Source: Hyphomicrobiales bacterium
GTDB lineage: Bacteria > Pseudomonadota > Alphaproteobacteria > Rhizobiales > Xanthobacteraceae
Direction of reading: 5' to 3'
DNA: 64,000 nucleotides
NCBI GenBank assembly: GCA_017305665.1
Contig: JAFKKH010000013.1
Location: 103,508 to 167,507 of the forward strand
Both the position numbers and the translations under genes were made by a program. The notes under the pieces were generated by a model. That model had not been told where the DNA came from. It ran no database searches and saw nothing but the letters and a program-made list of their open reading frames with translations. Positions 1 to 8,071 of the stretch are shown here, piece by piece; position 1 is the stretch's first letter; every line of letters starts with the position of its first letter.

Positions 1-430
1 TCGCGAGGTCCACGTCCTCGGTTGCGAGATCGGCGACACGCACGGTGGTCGAGACCGAGATTTCGATGGCCGGATGTTTGTCGTGGAAATCGACGAGCCG
101 TGGGATCAGCCAGTCGGATGCAAACGTCGCGACCGTACTGACACGCACCTGCAGCCGGCGCCGCTGCAGCGGGCGGATCGCGGCCTCGATGCGTGCGATG
201 GAATCGCCAAGAGACGCCATCAACGTTTCACCTTCATCGGTGAGGCGGAGGCGCCGTCCATTCTTCCGAACCAGCGCGACGCCGAGTTGCGCTTCGAGAT
301 CCGCGATCCGATGCGACAAGGCCGATCGGGTCACGCCGAGCCTGACCGCTGCTGCCGTGAGACTGCCGTCGCGTTGAAGCGCGGCGAGCGCCTGCAGTGT
401 GGCGAGAGGCGGAAGGGGCGTCGTCAGCAT
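1..430 (-). CDS. LysR-family transcriptional regulator, N-terminal part (runs off window)
   Basis: The reverse strand reads open from an ATG at 430 to the window edge, giving about 143 residues. The start reads like the GcvA-type LysR subgroup: a winged helix-turn-helix (about residues 8-65) containing a helix pair around LTAAAVRLGVTRSALSHRIADL, followed by the start of the ligand-binding domain. The C-terminal part of the sensor domain lies outside the window, so the effector cannot be guessed. It is divergent from the DinB-like gene at 517 with 86 bp between the starts, and that gap holds a dyad with LysR-box form, so autoregulation and control of the neighbour are likely (inference). Confidence 0.88.
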   Translation of the reverse strand, partial: MLTTPLPPLATLQALAALQRDGSLTAAAVRLGVTRSALSHRIADLEAQLGVALVRKNGRRLRLTDEGETLMASLGDSIARIEAAIRPLQRRRLQVRVSTVATFASDWLIPRLVDFHDKHPAIEISVSTTVRVADLATEDVDLA

Positions 431-450
431 TGGATTGGTCACTTGCGAAA

Positions 451-467
451 GGTGAGCATATCTCACC
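451..467. promoter_or_regulatory. LysR-box-like dyad between divergent genes
   Basis: Perfect 6-bp arms GGTGAG and CTCACC flank CATAT. The core TGAGCATATCTCA fits the T-N11-A dyad used by LysR regulators. It sits 21 bp upstream of the LysR start and 50 bp upstream of the DinB-like start. Binding by this LysR is inferred from position. Confidence 0.55.
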
Positions 468-516
468 ATTCCCCGGCGGTCACCGCGTTACACTCGCTAC
501 GGAAGGAGAATGATGC

Positions 517-1050
517 ATGTTCCGCGACCATTTCCGGCAGTTCGCCGCCTACAACCGCTGGGCGAATGCTCGTCTATACGAGGCGGCGATGGCACTTCCC
601 GACGAGCTCTATCGCCGCAAGGTCGGCGTATTCTTCGGCAGCCTGCATGGGACGCTGAACCATCTGCTCCTGACCGACCGGATATGGTTGAGGCGGCTGA
701 CCGGCGAGGGCGATCATCCGAACCGCCTCGATGTCATCCTGTTCGACGATCGCCGCGCGCTGGCCCGCGCCCGTGCGGCGGAAGACGCGCGTATCATCCG
801 GGTGATGGATGGCTACGACGATGCGGCCTTTGCGCAAACGGTCGATTACGCCACCACATCAGGCAAGCTGCAGCAACAACTGCGATCGGATATCCTGAGC
901 CATCTCTTCAATCACGAAACCCATCATCGCGGACAGGCGCATGCCTGTTTGTCGATTCTCACGGGGGCGGAGCCGCCAACGCTCGATCTCCTCGCATTTC
1001 AGAGAGGGGTCGCGGCGCCTGACCTCGCGGCGCTCGCGAACGCAACGTAA
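517..1050 (+). CDS. DinB-family putative metal-dependent enzyme
   Basis: This 177-residue protein is the usual length of DinB/YfiT-like four-helix-bundle proteins. Histidines 49, 133 and 137 fit the family's three-His metal site, the last two inside an NHETHHRGQ motif. Family members are metal-dependent transferases or hydrolases, often thiol-dependent; the substrate is unknown here. The start at 517 follows an AAGGAG ribosome binding site eight bases upstream, while the nearby ATGs at 510 and 513 are in other frames or less well spaced. It is divergent from the LysR gene, which may regulate it. Despite the name there is no evidence for a role in DNA damage. Confidence 0.85.
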   Translation: MFRDHFRQFAAYNRWANARLYEAAMALPDELYRRKVGVFFGSLHGTLNHLLLTDRIWLRRLTGEGDHPNRLDVILFDDRRALARARAAEDARIIRVMDGYDDAAFAQTVDYATTSGKLQQQLRSDILSHLFNHETHHRGQAHACLSILTGAEPPTLDLLAFQRGVAAPDLAALANAT

Positions 1051-1054
1051 TGCG

Positions 1055-1252
1055 TCAGTCGATCTTGCGTGCCTCTTCCGGCAGCATGATCGGAATGCCA
1101 TCGCGGATCGGGTAGGCGAGTTTGGCCGAGCGCGAGATCAACTCCTGCCGCTCGCTGTCGAATTCAAGCGATCCCTTGGTGACCGGGCACACCAGGATTT
1201 CCAGAAGCTTCGGGTCGACGGTGCCTTCGAAACGATCGGATGGGGTCGTCAT
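1055..1252 (-). CDS. Trm112-family small protein (YcaR-like)
   Basis: A 65-residue protein with the Trm112/UPF0434 pattern: [12 protein letters not shown] near the N-terminus and a conserved [17 protein letters not shown] stretch at the end. Family members are small zinc-ribbon-like proteins; eukaryotic and archaeal Trm112 activates methyltransferases, and the bacterial role is less clear. I chose the ATG at 1252 rather than 1282 because the family begins close to this point. In related genomes this gene, as I remember it, follows the LON-domain and thioredoxin genes; here those are about 3 kb away beyond a TetR-controlled cassette. Confidence 0.85.
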   Translation of the reverse strand: MTTPSDRFEGTVDPKLLEILVCPVTKGSLEFDSERQELISRSAKLAYPIRDGIPIMLPEEARKID

Positions 1253-1308
1253 GCGCGGTCTCTCTGAGAAATCCTTGCGCACTGTCTGCGATGGGTGACA
1301 GCGCTGCC

Positions 1309-1845
1309 TTATGGTGAGGCGAGGCGGACAAGTTGTTCGAGGATCGCCGCCTGTCTCGCTCCGCTCAATGGTTTATCCGAGAGCGCAAATCCGAGAAAGG
1401 CCCAATACAGGATTTGCGCGCGCGCCTGGGCGATGTCGTGCGGCAGTCCGGCCTGTTCAAGCAGGCGCTCCACGTAGGAGAGCCGGCGCCGGTCGATCGC
1501 ATCGACCGCCTTGCGCGCGAGGGGATCGGATGTTGCCCAGCTTCGCACCGCGCGCTCCAGCGCGAGCCGGTCGCCGAACGAACGCCGCAGCAGCCGGCGC
1601 AGCGGAGGCTCGTCGCCGCGGTGCTCTTCGAGATCGGCGATGATCTGCTCGGCGGCGACCTCGCGCCAGTGGTTCAGGACCGCGGCGCGATAGGCGTCGA
1701 TATCGGCGAAGTGCCAGTAGAAGCTGCCGCGCGACACCCCCATGGCTTTCGCCAGCGGTTCCGCCTTCAGGGCAGTAAAGCCTTGCGACGTCAGTGTTTT
1801 CAGCCCGAGATCGAGCCAGTCCTTGACCGAAAGGGGATCGCCCAT
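1309..1845 (-). CDS. TetR-family transcriptional repressor
   Basis: 178 residues with an N-terminal TetR helix-turn-helix: [20 protein letters not shown] at about residues 28-47 is a canonical recognition helix with the FYWHF signature. The C-terminal domain (about 60-178) is divergent, as usual for ligand binding. An ideal GGAGG lies just before the start. It is divergent from the membrane protein gene at 1949, with two inverted repeats in the gap that match the size of TetR operators. It probably represses itself and the downstream cassette of CoA-ester enzymes; the inducer is unknown. Confidence 0.9.
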   Translation of the reverse strand: MGDPLSVKDWLDLGLKTLTSQGFTALKAEPLAKAMGVSRGSFYWHFADIDAYRAAVLNHWREVAAEQIIADLEEHRGDEPPLRRLLRRSFGDRLALERAVRSWATSDPLARKAVDAIDRRRLSYVERLLEQAGLPHDIAQARAQILYWAFLGFALSDKPLSGARQAAILEQLVRLASP

Positions 1846-1865
1846 GTCGCCTCCGTGCGGGCACC

Positions 1866-1925
1866 ATACACAACTGTATTGACACGATCCAGAGCCGTGG
1901 TTATATCGACATACAGTACTGTATG
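1866..1925 (+). promoter_or_regulatory. Promoter with two TetR-type inverted repeats
   Basis: A perfect 16-bp palindrome, CATACAGTACTGTATG (1910-1925), and a related ATACA-N4-TGTAT repeat (1866-1879) flank a sigma-70-like promoter: TTGACA at 1879-1884, 17 bp, then TATATC at 1902-1907. The downstream palindrome would cover the transcription start. The upstream repeat overlaps the -35 element. Binding by the adjacent TetR protein is inferred. Confidence 0.7.
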
Positions 1926-1948
1926 GACAGTGCTGCGTTGAGGTGACG

Positions 1949-2299
1949 ATGCGGGACGTACTGCTTCAGCTCTCGGGGATCTCGGCCATCGTGGTCGCGC
2001 TCATTCACGGCTGGCTGGGCGAAACCAAGGTCTTCGCGCGCGCCACCATCGAGCCGCCGCGCGTGCGCACGTTGATCCGCGCGGTCTGGCAGGCCGGCAC
2101 GGTGGCGTGGATCGGGGGCGGTGTGCTGCTGCTGATGGCGCCGACGATGATGTCCGAACCGGCGCGGCACTGGATCGTGGCAACGCTCGCAATCGTCTAC
2201 GCCGTTGCCGCAGCAGGCAACTTCATCGCGCTGCGTGGCCGTCACTTCGGCTGGATCGCGCTCGGTGCGGTCGTCGCGATGGCGGTGGCCGGCTACTAG
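1949..2299 (+). CDS. Small integral membrane protein, function unknown
   Basis: 116 residues with about four hydrophobic segments (roughly 5-22, 48-65, 76-92 and 98-115), so an inner-membrane protein. I do not recognise a characterised family. The ATG at 1949 is chosen because GAGGTG lies just upstream; an in-frame GTG at 1943 is the alternative. It is the first gene downstream of the TetR-type operator and is followed 34 bp later by an enoyl-CoA hydratase gene, so it is probably co-transcribed with CoA-ester enzymes. Confidence 0.7.
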   Translation: MRDVLLQLSGISAIVVALIHGWLGETKVFARATIEPPRVRTLIRAVWQAGTVAWIGGGVLLLMAPTMMSEPARHWIVATLAIVYAVAAAGNFIALRGRHFGWIALGAVVAMAVAGY

Positions 2300-2333
2300 C
2301 GGCCTCACGCACAAAACCAGGCAGGAGTTCGCC

Positions 2334-3137
2334 ATGAACGATCGTGTGCGGCTGAGCATCGACGATGGGATCGCCGAGGTCCGGTTGACGCGCCCCGACA
2401 AAATGAATGCGCTGGATCCCGCGATGTTCGAGGCGATTGCTTCGGCCGGCGAGCAACTCAGGGGCGATCCCGACGTAAGGGTCGTGGTGTTGTCAGGGGA
2501 AGGCCGCGCGTTCTGTGCGGGGCTTGATATCGAGCGAATCACGGCAGCGGCGCGCGGCGAATCGATCCTGCCGTTCACCGACCTCACCAGGAGGACTCAC
2601 GGCATTGCCAATTTCGCGCAGCACCTCGTCTGGCTGTGGCGTGACCTGCCGGTGCCGGTGATCGCGGCGGTTCACGGCATCGCTTATGGTGGCGGCTTCC
2701 AACTCGCGCTCGGCGCCGACTTGCGTTACGTCGCACCGGACACGCGCTTCGCCATTGTCGAGACCAAATGGGGCTTGGTGCCCGACATGGCCGGAACCGT
2801 TCTGATGCGGAATCTGGTTCGCGACGATGTCGTCCGCGAACTCACCTACACCGCGCGCGTGTTCTCCGCCGAGGAAGCGCTCGGCTATGGCCTGGTCACA
2901 CGCATCGTCGCCGACCCACATGCGGCGGCGCTGACGAGCGCGCGGGAGATCGCGAGCCGCAGTCCGGACGCGATCCGGGCCGCGAAGCGGCTGTTGAACC
3001 TCGCATCGGACTGTGATGCAGCGACAGGTCTTGCGGCCGAAACGGCCGAACAAAGCATGTTGCTCGGAACGCCCAACAACGTCGAGGCGGTGAGGGCGAA
3101 TCTCGAAAGTCGCTTGCCGCAATGGAGTCGTGCATGA
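2334..3137 (+). CDS. Enoyl-CoA hydratase/isomerase (crotonase) family protein
   Basis: 267 residues, normal crotonase length. The first oxyanion-hole region is visible as GRAFCAGLDIERI and the second as HGIAYGGGFQLALGADLRY. At the usual second catalytic position the protein has ETKWGLVPDMAGT, with Asp where classical hydratases often have Glu, so the exact reaction (hydratase, isomerase or other) is open. The ATG at 2334 follows AGGAG. The stop overlaps the next start as ATGA, which implies translational coupling to the thioesterase and a shared acyl-CoA pathway. Confidence 0.9.
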   Translation: MNDRVRLSIDDGIAEVRLTRPDKMNALDPAMFEAIASAGEQLRGDPDVRVVVLSGEGRAFCAGLDIERITAAARGESILPFTDLTRRTHGIANFAQHLVWLWRDLPVPVIAAVHGIAYGGGFQLALGADLRYVAPDTRFAIVETKWGLVPDMAGTVLMRNLVRDDVVRELTYTARVFSAEEALGYGLVTRIVADPHAAALTSAREIASRSPDAIRAAKRLLNLASDCDAATGLAAETAEQSMLLGTPNNVEAVRANLESRLPQWSRA

Positions 3138-3556
3138 CCGGCCGCTCCGGGTTCAATTTTCTGGAGTTGGCCGCGGTGAACGAATCCGCCGCATTCAATC
3201 GCATGGCGGACTTCGAGGTCGTCAGCACTGGCGATGGATACGCTGAGATAGGCATGGCGTGGCGCGATGATTTCACGCAATACGTCGGCCACCTCCATGC
3301 CGGACTGATCGCCGCCTTGCTCGATACCGCCTGCGGATTCGCGGCCGCAACCGTAGTCGGCGCGGTCACGGCCTCGCACTTCTCGATGAATTGCCTCAGG
3401 CCCGCCACGGGCCGCCACTTCCTTGCGAAAGGAACAATGCTTCGTGCCGGGCGTCGGCAGATATTTGCGAGGGCCGAGCTCTTCGCCGGAGACGAGGAGG
3501 GCGAGATGTTGCTGGTCGCGACCGGCGAGACCGTGCTCGTTCCCACGGGCGCCTGA
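3134..3556 (+). CDS. PaaI-type hotdog thioesterase
   Basis: 140 residues with the hotdog-fold pattern of PaaI/YbgC acyl-CoA thioesterases: GHLHAGLIAALLDTACGFAA at about residues 53-72 contains the HAG...D helix motif used in catalysis. The start at 3134 overlaps the hydratase stop (ATGA) and has GGAG six bases upstream; an in-frame ATG at 3122 is possible. With the upstream hydratase it would hydrolyse or proof-read an acyl-CoA intermediate. The substrate cannot be read from the sequence. Confidence 0.85.
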   Translation: MTGRSGFNFLELAAVNESAAFNRMADFEVVSTGDGYAEIGMAWRDDFTQYVGHLHAGLIAALLDTACGFAAATVVGAVTASHFSMNCLRPATGRHFLAKGTMLRAGRRQIFARAELFAGDEEGEMLLVATGETVLVPTGA

Positions 3557-3601
3557 GTCCGAGGGCGCAGGAAAATTTGGAGTGATCGACGGAGGTTTCG
3601 G

Positions 3602-4408
3602 ATGCCGCTCGTTCTCGTCACTGGAGGCACCGGCCATCTTGGCCGCGATATCGTCGCCCGATTGGTTCGCGACGGGCATCGGGTGCGGGTCTTCACGCGT
3701 TCGCCCCGCCCCGCAATGCAGGTCGAATGGGCCATCGGCGATCTCGCAACGGGCGAGGGGTTGCCGGCTGCCATGCAGGGCGTGCACACGGTCATCAGCG
3801 CCGCGACCGATTCTCCGATCGCGCGGCGGGGCGGGGTCAGACCGACTGACTTTGTCAGGTCGCCGTCCGCGGTCGATGTTCAGGGAACCGAGCAGTTGAT
3901 CGCGGCCTGCAGGGATGCATCGGTGCAGCACCTTCTACACGTGTCCATCGTCGGTCTGGAGGAGGCGATGCTTCCCTATGCGCGCGTCAAGCTCGCGGGA
4001 GAAAAGCTCGTGCGCGATTCGTCGCTGCCGTGGTCGGTGGTTCGCGCGACGCCGTTTTATTATCTGCTGGAGAAGATGCTTGCCGGCGTTGCGTGGCTTC
4101 CGGTCTGGCCGCTGCCGAAAACGCAATTCAATCCTGTCGATACGGCGGATGTTGCCGATTATCTCGTGCGGTGTGCATTCGATGGTGTGCGCGGAGTCCG
4201 CGCCGATATCGGCGGGCCGGATACCCTTAGCTGCGTCGAGTTCGCGCGCCAGTATCAGGCATCGCAGCATCTGCACTGTACCATCGTGCCGATGTCCGAT
4301 CGGCTGGGCCGTCGCATGGGATTTATCGGCAGCGATGGCGTACGCGGGACGCTGTCATGGCGTGATTGGCTCGGTCGCCGGGAGTTAGGTATGCGTGCGG
4401 CGGCGTGA
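3602..4408 (+). CDS. NmrA-like NAD(P)-binding reductase
   Basis: 268 residues. The N-terminal Rossmann motif GGTGHLG (residues 8-14) is that of atypical short-chain dehydrogenases, and the sequence continues with the NmrA/SDR_a5 pattern, including HVSIVGLEE and ARVKLAGEKLV. Such proteins bind NAD(P) and act as reductases or redox sensors. It is 45 bp downstream of the thioesterase on the same strand and is probably the last gene of the TetR-controlled cassette. It runs convergent to the LON-domain gene with only 15 bp between. Confidence 0.85.
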   Translation: MPLVLVTGGTGHLGRDIVARLVRDGHRVRVFTRSPRPAMQVEWAIGDLATGEGLPAAMQGVHTVISAATDSPIARRGGVRPTDFVRSPSAVDVQGTEQLIAACRDASVQHLLHVSIVGLEEAMLPYARVKLAGEKLVRDSSLPWSVVRATPFYYLLEKMLAGVAWLPVWPLPKTQFNPVDTADVADYLVRCAFDGVRGVRADIGGPDTLSCVEFARQYQASQHLHCTIVPMSDRLGRRMGFIGSDGVRGTLSWRDWLGRRELGMRAAA

Positions 4409-4423
4409 GCCGCGCGTCGCGCC

Positions 4424-5098
4424 TTACTGCAATCCGGGGTCGCCGCTTGTGCGCTTCTTGGCGAGATCCATTTCGGTGACGGCGATCAGGATTTCAGCGC
4501 GAGTCTTCAGGTCGGGCGCTTCCAGCATCGCCTGCTTTTCCGGTGGGCCGTAGGGCGACATCATCGCCAGTGCGTTGACCAGCGCTTCGTTCGGCGCGCC
4601 CTCGATGCCGTCCCAGTCGACCTTCAGACGGTTGACCTTGAGGAAATCGGCCAGCACCTCCAGCAGCCGCTTGCGGTCGACGGCATCTTCGCCCTTGCGC
4701 GCCGTGAAGTCGTCGACAAAGGCAAAGAAGTCGACCTTGCACTGGCGGTAAGGTGTCAGCACCGTCAGCTCCTCCGTCACCTTGAAGCGCGCGACCCCGG
4801 TGAGCTCGAGGATGTAGCGGCCGTCGCCGGATTCGGCGAGTTGGGTGATGCGGCCGACACAGCCGACGCCGAACAGTTTCGGTTTGGCCTCGCTCGCGGA
4901 GTGGGCGGCGTCCGGCTGGATCATGCCGATCAGGCGATGACCGTCGCGAAACGCGTCGTCGACCATCGCGAGGTAGCGCGGCTCGAAGATATTCAGCGGC
5001 ATCTGCCCGCGCGGCAGCAGCAGCGCACCGGGCAGCGGAAACACGGGAATCACTTCGGGAAGGTCACCGGGTCCGCGATAGCTGGCATTGATCGGCAT
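4424..5098 (-). CDS. LON peptidase N-terminal (substrate-binding) domain protein
   Basis: 224 residues that match the LON substrate-binding domain alone: the start VIPVFPLPGALLLPRGQMPLNIFEPRY is diagnostic, and no ATPase or Ser-Lys protease domain follows. Standalone LON-domain proteins are widespread and of unclear function, perhaps substrate adaptors. It lies 33 bp downstream of the CnoX-like thioredoxin gene on the same strand, so the two probably form an operon linking redox or chaperone function to protein quality control. Confidence 0.9.
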   Translation of the reverse strand: MPINASYRGPGDLPEVIPVFPLPGALLLPRGQMPLNIFEPRYLAMVDDAFRDGHRLIGMIQPDAAHSASEAKPKLFGVGCVGRITQLAESGDGRYILELTGVARFKVTEELTVLTPYRQCKVDFFAFVDDFTARKGEDAVDRKRLLEVLADFLKVNRLKVDWDGIEGAPNEALVNALAMMSPYGPPEKQAMLEAPDLKTRAEILIAVTEMDLAKKRTSGDPGLQ

Positions 5099-5131
5099 GG
5101 GCGGATCCGGTGTTAGGCTTGCATCCCGAGA

Positions 5132-6055
5132 TCAGGAGAACAGGATCGTCGACAGCCGCTTGCGTCCCTCGACGGTGGCATCGTCCGCGCCGCCCCAGGC
5201 CTCGAAGAACTGCACGAGCTGCTTGCGGGCACCGTCGTCGTTCCATTTGCGATCGCGCTTGACGATCTCGAGCAGGTGGTTGGTCGCCTCGCTGCGCTTG
5301 TTGGCGGCATTCAACGCGGTGGCGAGATCGAACCGCGCCTGATGATCGAGCGGGTTTGCGGCGACTTTCTGTTCAAGCTCGGCAACCGGACCGAGCGAGC
5401 TCGCCTGCTCCGCAAGATCGATCATGGTCTGCACGGTCTTGACCGCGGCATCGTTGCGCTTGGATTCCGGCACCAGCGCGAGCGTCTGCTTGGCCTGATC
5501 GAGCGCGCCTGTCGTCGCGTAACATCGCGCAAGCCCCGCGATCGCCGGGATATTCGCGGCATCGAAACCGAGAATCTCAGCATAGATCGAGGCCGCCGTG
5601 GCCGGATCGCCGGCGGCAAGTGCAGTTTCGGCTTCCTGCAGAATTTCCGCGATGTTCGGCTCGCCGGGGGCCGTTACGCCCTGGGTCAGCTTGTCGATGA
5701 AGGCATTGACCTGGCTCTCGGGCACCGCGCCCATGAAGCCGTCGGCGGACTGGCCGTTGACGAAGGCGATCACGGCCGGAATCGACTGGATCCCCATCTG
5801 GCCCGGGATCGCCGGGTGATCGTCGATGTTCATCTTGACCAGCTTGACCTTGCCCTTGGCGGCAAGGACGGCCTTTTCCAGGGTGGGCGTGAGCTGCTTG
5901 CACGGGCCGCACCACGGCGCCCAGAAGTCGATCAGCACCGGCTGGCGCTTCGATTCCTCGATGACGTCCGTCATGAACGCCTGGGTCGTGGTTTCCTTGA
6001 TGAGATCGGACGGCGCCTGTGGCGCCGGCCCGCTGCCCTGCTCGACTATGGTCAC
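5132..6055 (-). CDS. CnoX/YbbN-type thioredoxin co-chaperone
   Basis: 307 residues: a thioredoxin domain (about 20-130) with an intact WCGPC active site (Cys49, Cys52), followed by a long helical region with TPR-like repeats (about 140-300). This domain order is that of YbbN/CnoX, a holdase that delivers substrates to GroEL. E. coli CnoX lacks the first cysteine, whereas the CXXC form seen here, as in Caulobacter, should be redox active (family knowledge). It is the first gene of a probable operon with the LON-domain gene. Confidence 0.88.
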   Translation of the reverse strand: MTIVEQGSGPAPQAPSDLIKETTTQAFMTDVIEESKRQPVLIDFWAPWCGPCKQLTPTLEKAVLAAKGKVKLVKMNIDDHPAIPGQMGIQSIPAVIAFVNGQSADGFMGAVPESQVNAFIDKLTQGVTAPGEPNIAEILQEAETALAAGDPATAASIYAEILGFDAANIPAIAGLARCYATTGALDQAKQTLALVPESKRNDAAVKTVQTMIDLAEQASSLGPVAELEQKVAANPLDHQARFDLATALNAANKRSEATNHLLEIVKRDRKWNDDGARKQLVQFFEAWGGADDATVEGRKRLSTILFS

Positions 6056-6336
6056 GTGGTCCTCGCCTGATGTGTCGGGAATGGTCCGGTTCTAGCACGG
6101 CCCAAGCCTTAATAGCCCGAGCCTTAAATGGCGCTCCTGCCACGCTTTTGCAATCGGTGGAACCCGGATCGCACTTGGCTGGCCCGAGCCGGGTTTCCTC
6201 GGATCTTGCCCGCCGGGCCGCCGGGAATGACGAAAAATAGACGTCATCCGGCTGCAGACTTGCTGTTGCATTCGCAGGCCGCATTTGGCATAGGTCTGCG
6301 CGCTGGCGGCCGGTCACGGCGGCCATTTTCTCGGAT

Positions 6337-6411
<75 letters not shown>

Positions 6412-6446
6412 GAACTTTCTTCTTGGCAAAGCAATGACTTAACGAC

Positions 6447-6476
6447 AAGCCGCCGCATGGCGGCTTTGTTGTTTTG
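6447..6476 (+). terminator. Rho-independent terminator after tRNA-Gly
   Basis: Perfect 8-bp stem AAGCCGCC / GGCGGCTT (6447-6454 and 6459-6466) with a GCAT loop, followed by TTTGTTGTTTTG. Its position fits termination of the tRNA-Gly transcript. Confidence 0.85.
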
Positions 6477-6695
6477 CGCGTGCTTTTCCGAGGAGGCGCA
6501 GGCCAACCGAACTTCTCCGTGATGGTGATGCCCGATCCTCTCGGTGCCCGGCACCACCCGGATCGGCCGCGACATCAATTTGCTGATCCGCCGGACCGTT
6601 GCAAAATTTCGAAGGCCGCCGAATCCTTTCACCGCGGCGCGACGTCATGCCCTGCAAGGCAGCCTCGAGGCTGACCATTGCAAGGAGATATCGAG

Positions 6696-7583
6696 ATGAT
6701 CTTGGTGACTGGTGCGGCCGGGCTTTCGGGCTCGGCGATCGTTTCGCAGTGCGTGGCGCAGGGAATCCCTGTTCGGGCTCTGGTCCGTAACGCGCAAGTC
6801 GCAACTCGCATCGCCGGTCATGGCGTCGAACTTGTTGAAGGCGATATGGCCGACCCGAAGACGCTCGGCGCGGCGCTTGCGGGGGTCGATCGCGCCCTCA
6901 TGGTCTCCACCGCCAACGAAAAGATGGAAGAGACGCAATGCATCTTCGTCGATGCGTGCAAGCGCGCCGGCGTTCGCCACGTCATCAAGTTTTCCGGTGC
7001 GGAGGATGGATTCGATCCCGATGCGTTCGTCTTCACGGCGATGCATGAGCGCATCGAGGATTATCTGGAGCGGTCCGGTCTCGCCTGGACCCATCTGCGC
7101 CCGAGTCAATTCATGCAGGTGTATCTGCGTGAGGCTCGGACGATTGTTGAAGCCGACGAGCTTCGCCTGCCGCTTGGTAGCATCGAACTCGCGCCGGTCG
7201 ACATCGCCGACGTCGCCGCGATCTCGGTTGAGATCCTGCGCACCGACGGTCATGACGGCTGCAGCTACATGATGACGGGTCCCGAGGCGCTGACCGGGAA
7301 CGACATCGCCGGGTACATCGGTGCCGCAAGGGGACAAACGGTGCGCTATGTCCCGATCAGTCCCGAGCGCCGCCGCGACGATCTGCTGGCGGCCGGCGCA
7401 CCCGCTTATTTCGCAGATGGAATCTATGACCAGGCGCGCGAGCGACTGCGGCATCCGACGGCGAAGATCCATCTTGAAACGCATCGTCGATTGGGCATCT
7501 CTCCGACCCGGTTCAGCAATTTTGCCAGACGGTACGCGACGCAGTTCGCGCGCAAGCCGCAGCTGGCACACGACATTAGCTAA
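6696..7583 (+). CDS. NmrA-family NAD(P)-binding oxidoreductase
   Basis: 295 residues. GAAGLSG at about residues 7-13 is the Rossmann loop of NmrA-like atypical SDRs; downstream the sequence has the family pattern DACKRAGVRHVIKFSGAE and THLRPSQFMQ. Members include NAD(P)H:quinone reductases and redox sensors; the activity is not predictable. The ATG at 6696 is chosen because AAGGAGA lies ten bases upstream. It stands alone between the tRNA-Gly terminator and a long non-coding gap. It is only a distant relative of the NmrA-like protein at 3602. Confidence 0.85.
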   Translation: MILVTGAAGLSGSAIVSQCVAQGIPVRALVRNAQVATRIAGHGVELVEGDMADPKTLGAALAGVDRALMVSTANEKMEETQCIFVDACKRAGVRHVIKFSGAEDGFDPDAFVFTAMHERIEDYLERSGLAWTHLRPSQFMQVYLREARTIVEADELRLPLGSIELAPVDIADVAAISVEILRTDGHDGCSYMMTGPEALTGNDIAGYIGAARGQTVRYVPISPERRRDDLLAAGAPAYFADGIYDQARERLRHPTAKIHLETHRRLGISPTRFSNFARRYATQFARKPQLAHDIS

Positions 7584-8071
7584 AATTGTCGGTAGGGGCT
7601 CGCCGGAATTTTCTTCAAATTCCCGAACCCTTTCTCGCCCGCTCCTTTGAGTCACTCAATCTCGCCAGATCAGGATGAATCCGTGACTGTCGCAACGAGC
7701 AGTGATGTATGGCGGTGAATCGTGCGGCGACACAGCAGATGGATATTCTGCGATCTTCCATCGACGCAGCATAAGCACAGCGGAATGCGTCGTTAGCTGC
7801 GGAGGATCGTTCGCAACTGATCCAGTCGGCTCCAATTGTGCGACGCACGATGCAGAGCCGGTGACGAAAAAAGGAAAATTATCAAACTGTCGTGAAACAA
7901 ATTCGCGCGGCGGCCTGATTTGCCGATGCCGCGCAGCGCAGACTTCTCTCCAGCAGCAGATGTGCTAGGCTTCGGTCGTCTGATCATTCATCAGCAGACC
8001 AATTCGCCTCTAGAAGTTTTTCAAAACAATAACGGTCGCAGCCGGAGCCGGCTGCATAGGGGAGTGACGCG
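7584..8071 (+). other. 488-bp intergenic region upstream of the dehydrogenase
   Basis: No convincing gene. The short reading frames here lack ribosome binding sites and coding bias. The part from 7858 to 7905 is distinctly A-rich. An imperfect 11-bp inverted repeat (7974-7984 and 7990-8000, 9 of 11 matches) may be an operator for the dehydrogenase gene that follows. A GGGGAG ribosome binding site precedes the ATG at 8072. Confidence 0.6.

Noticed and set aside
7702-7968. An 88-codon frame in the long gap before the dehydrogenase
   Set aside because: No ribosome binding site, mixed third-position composition and no similarity that I recognise.
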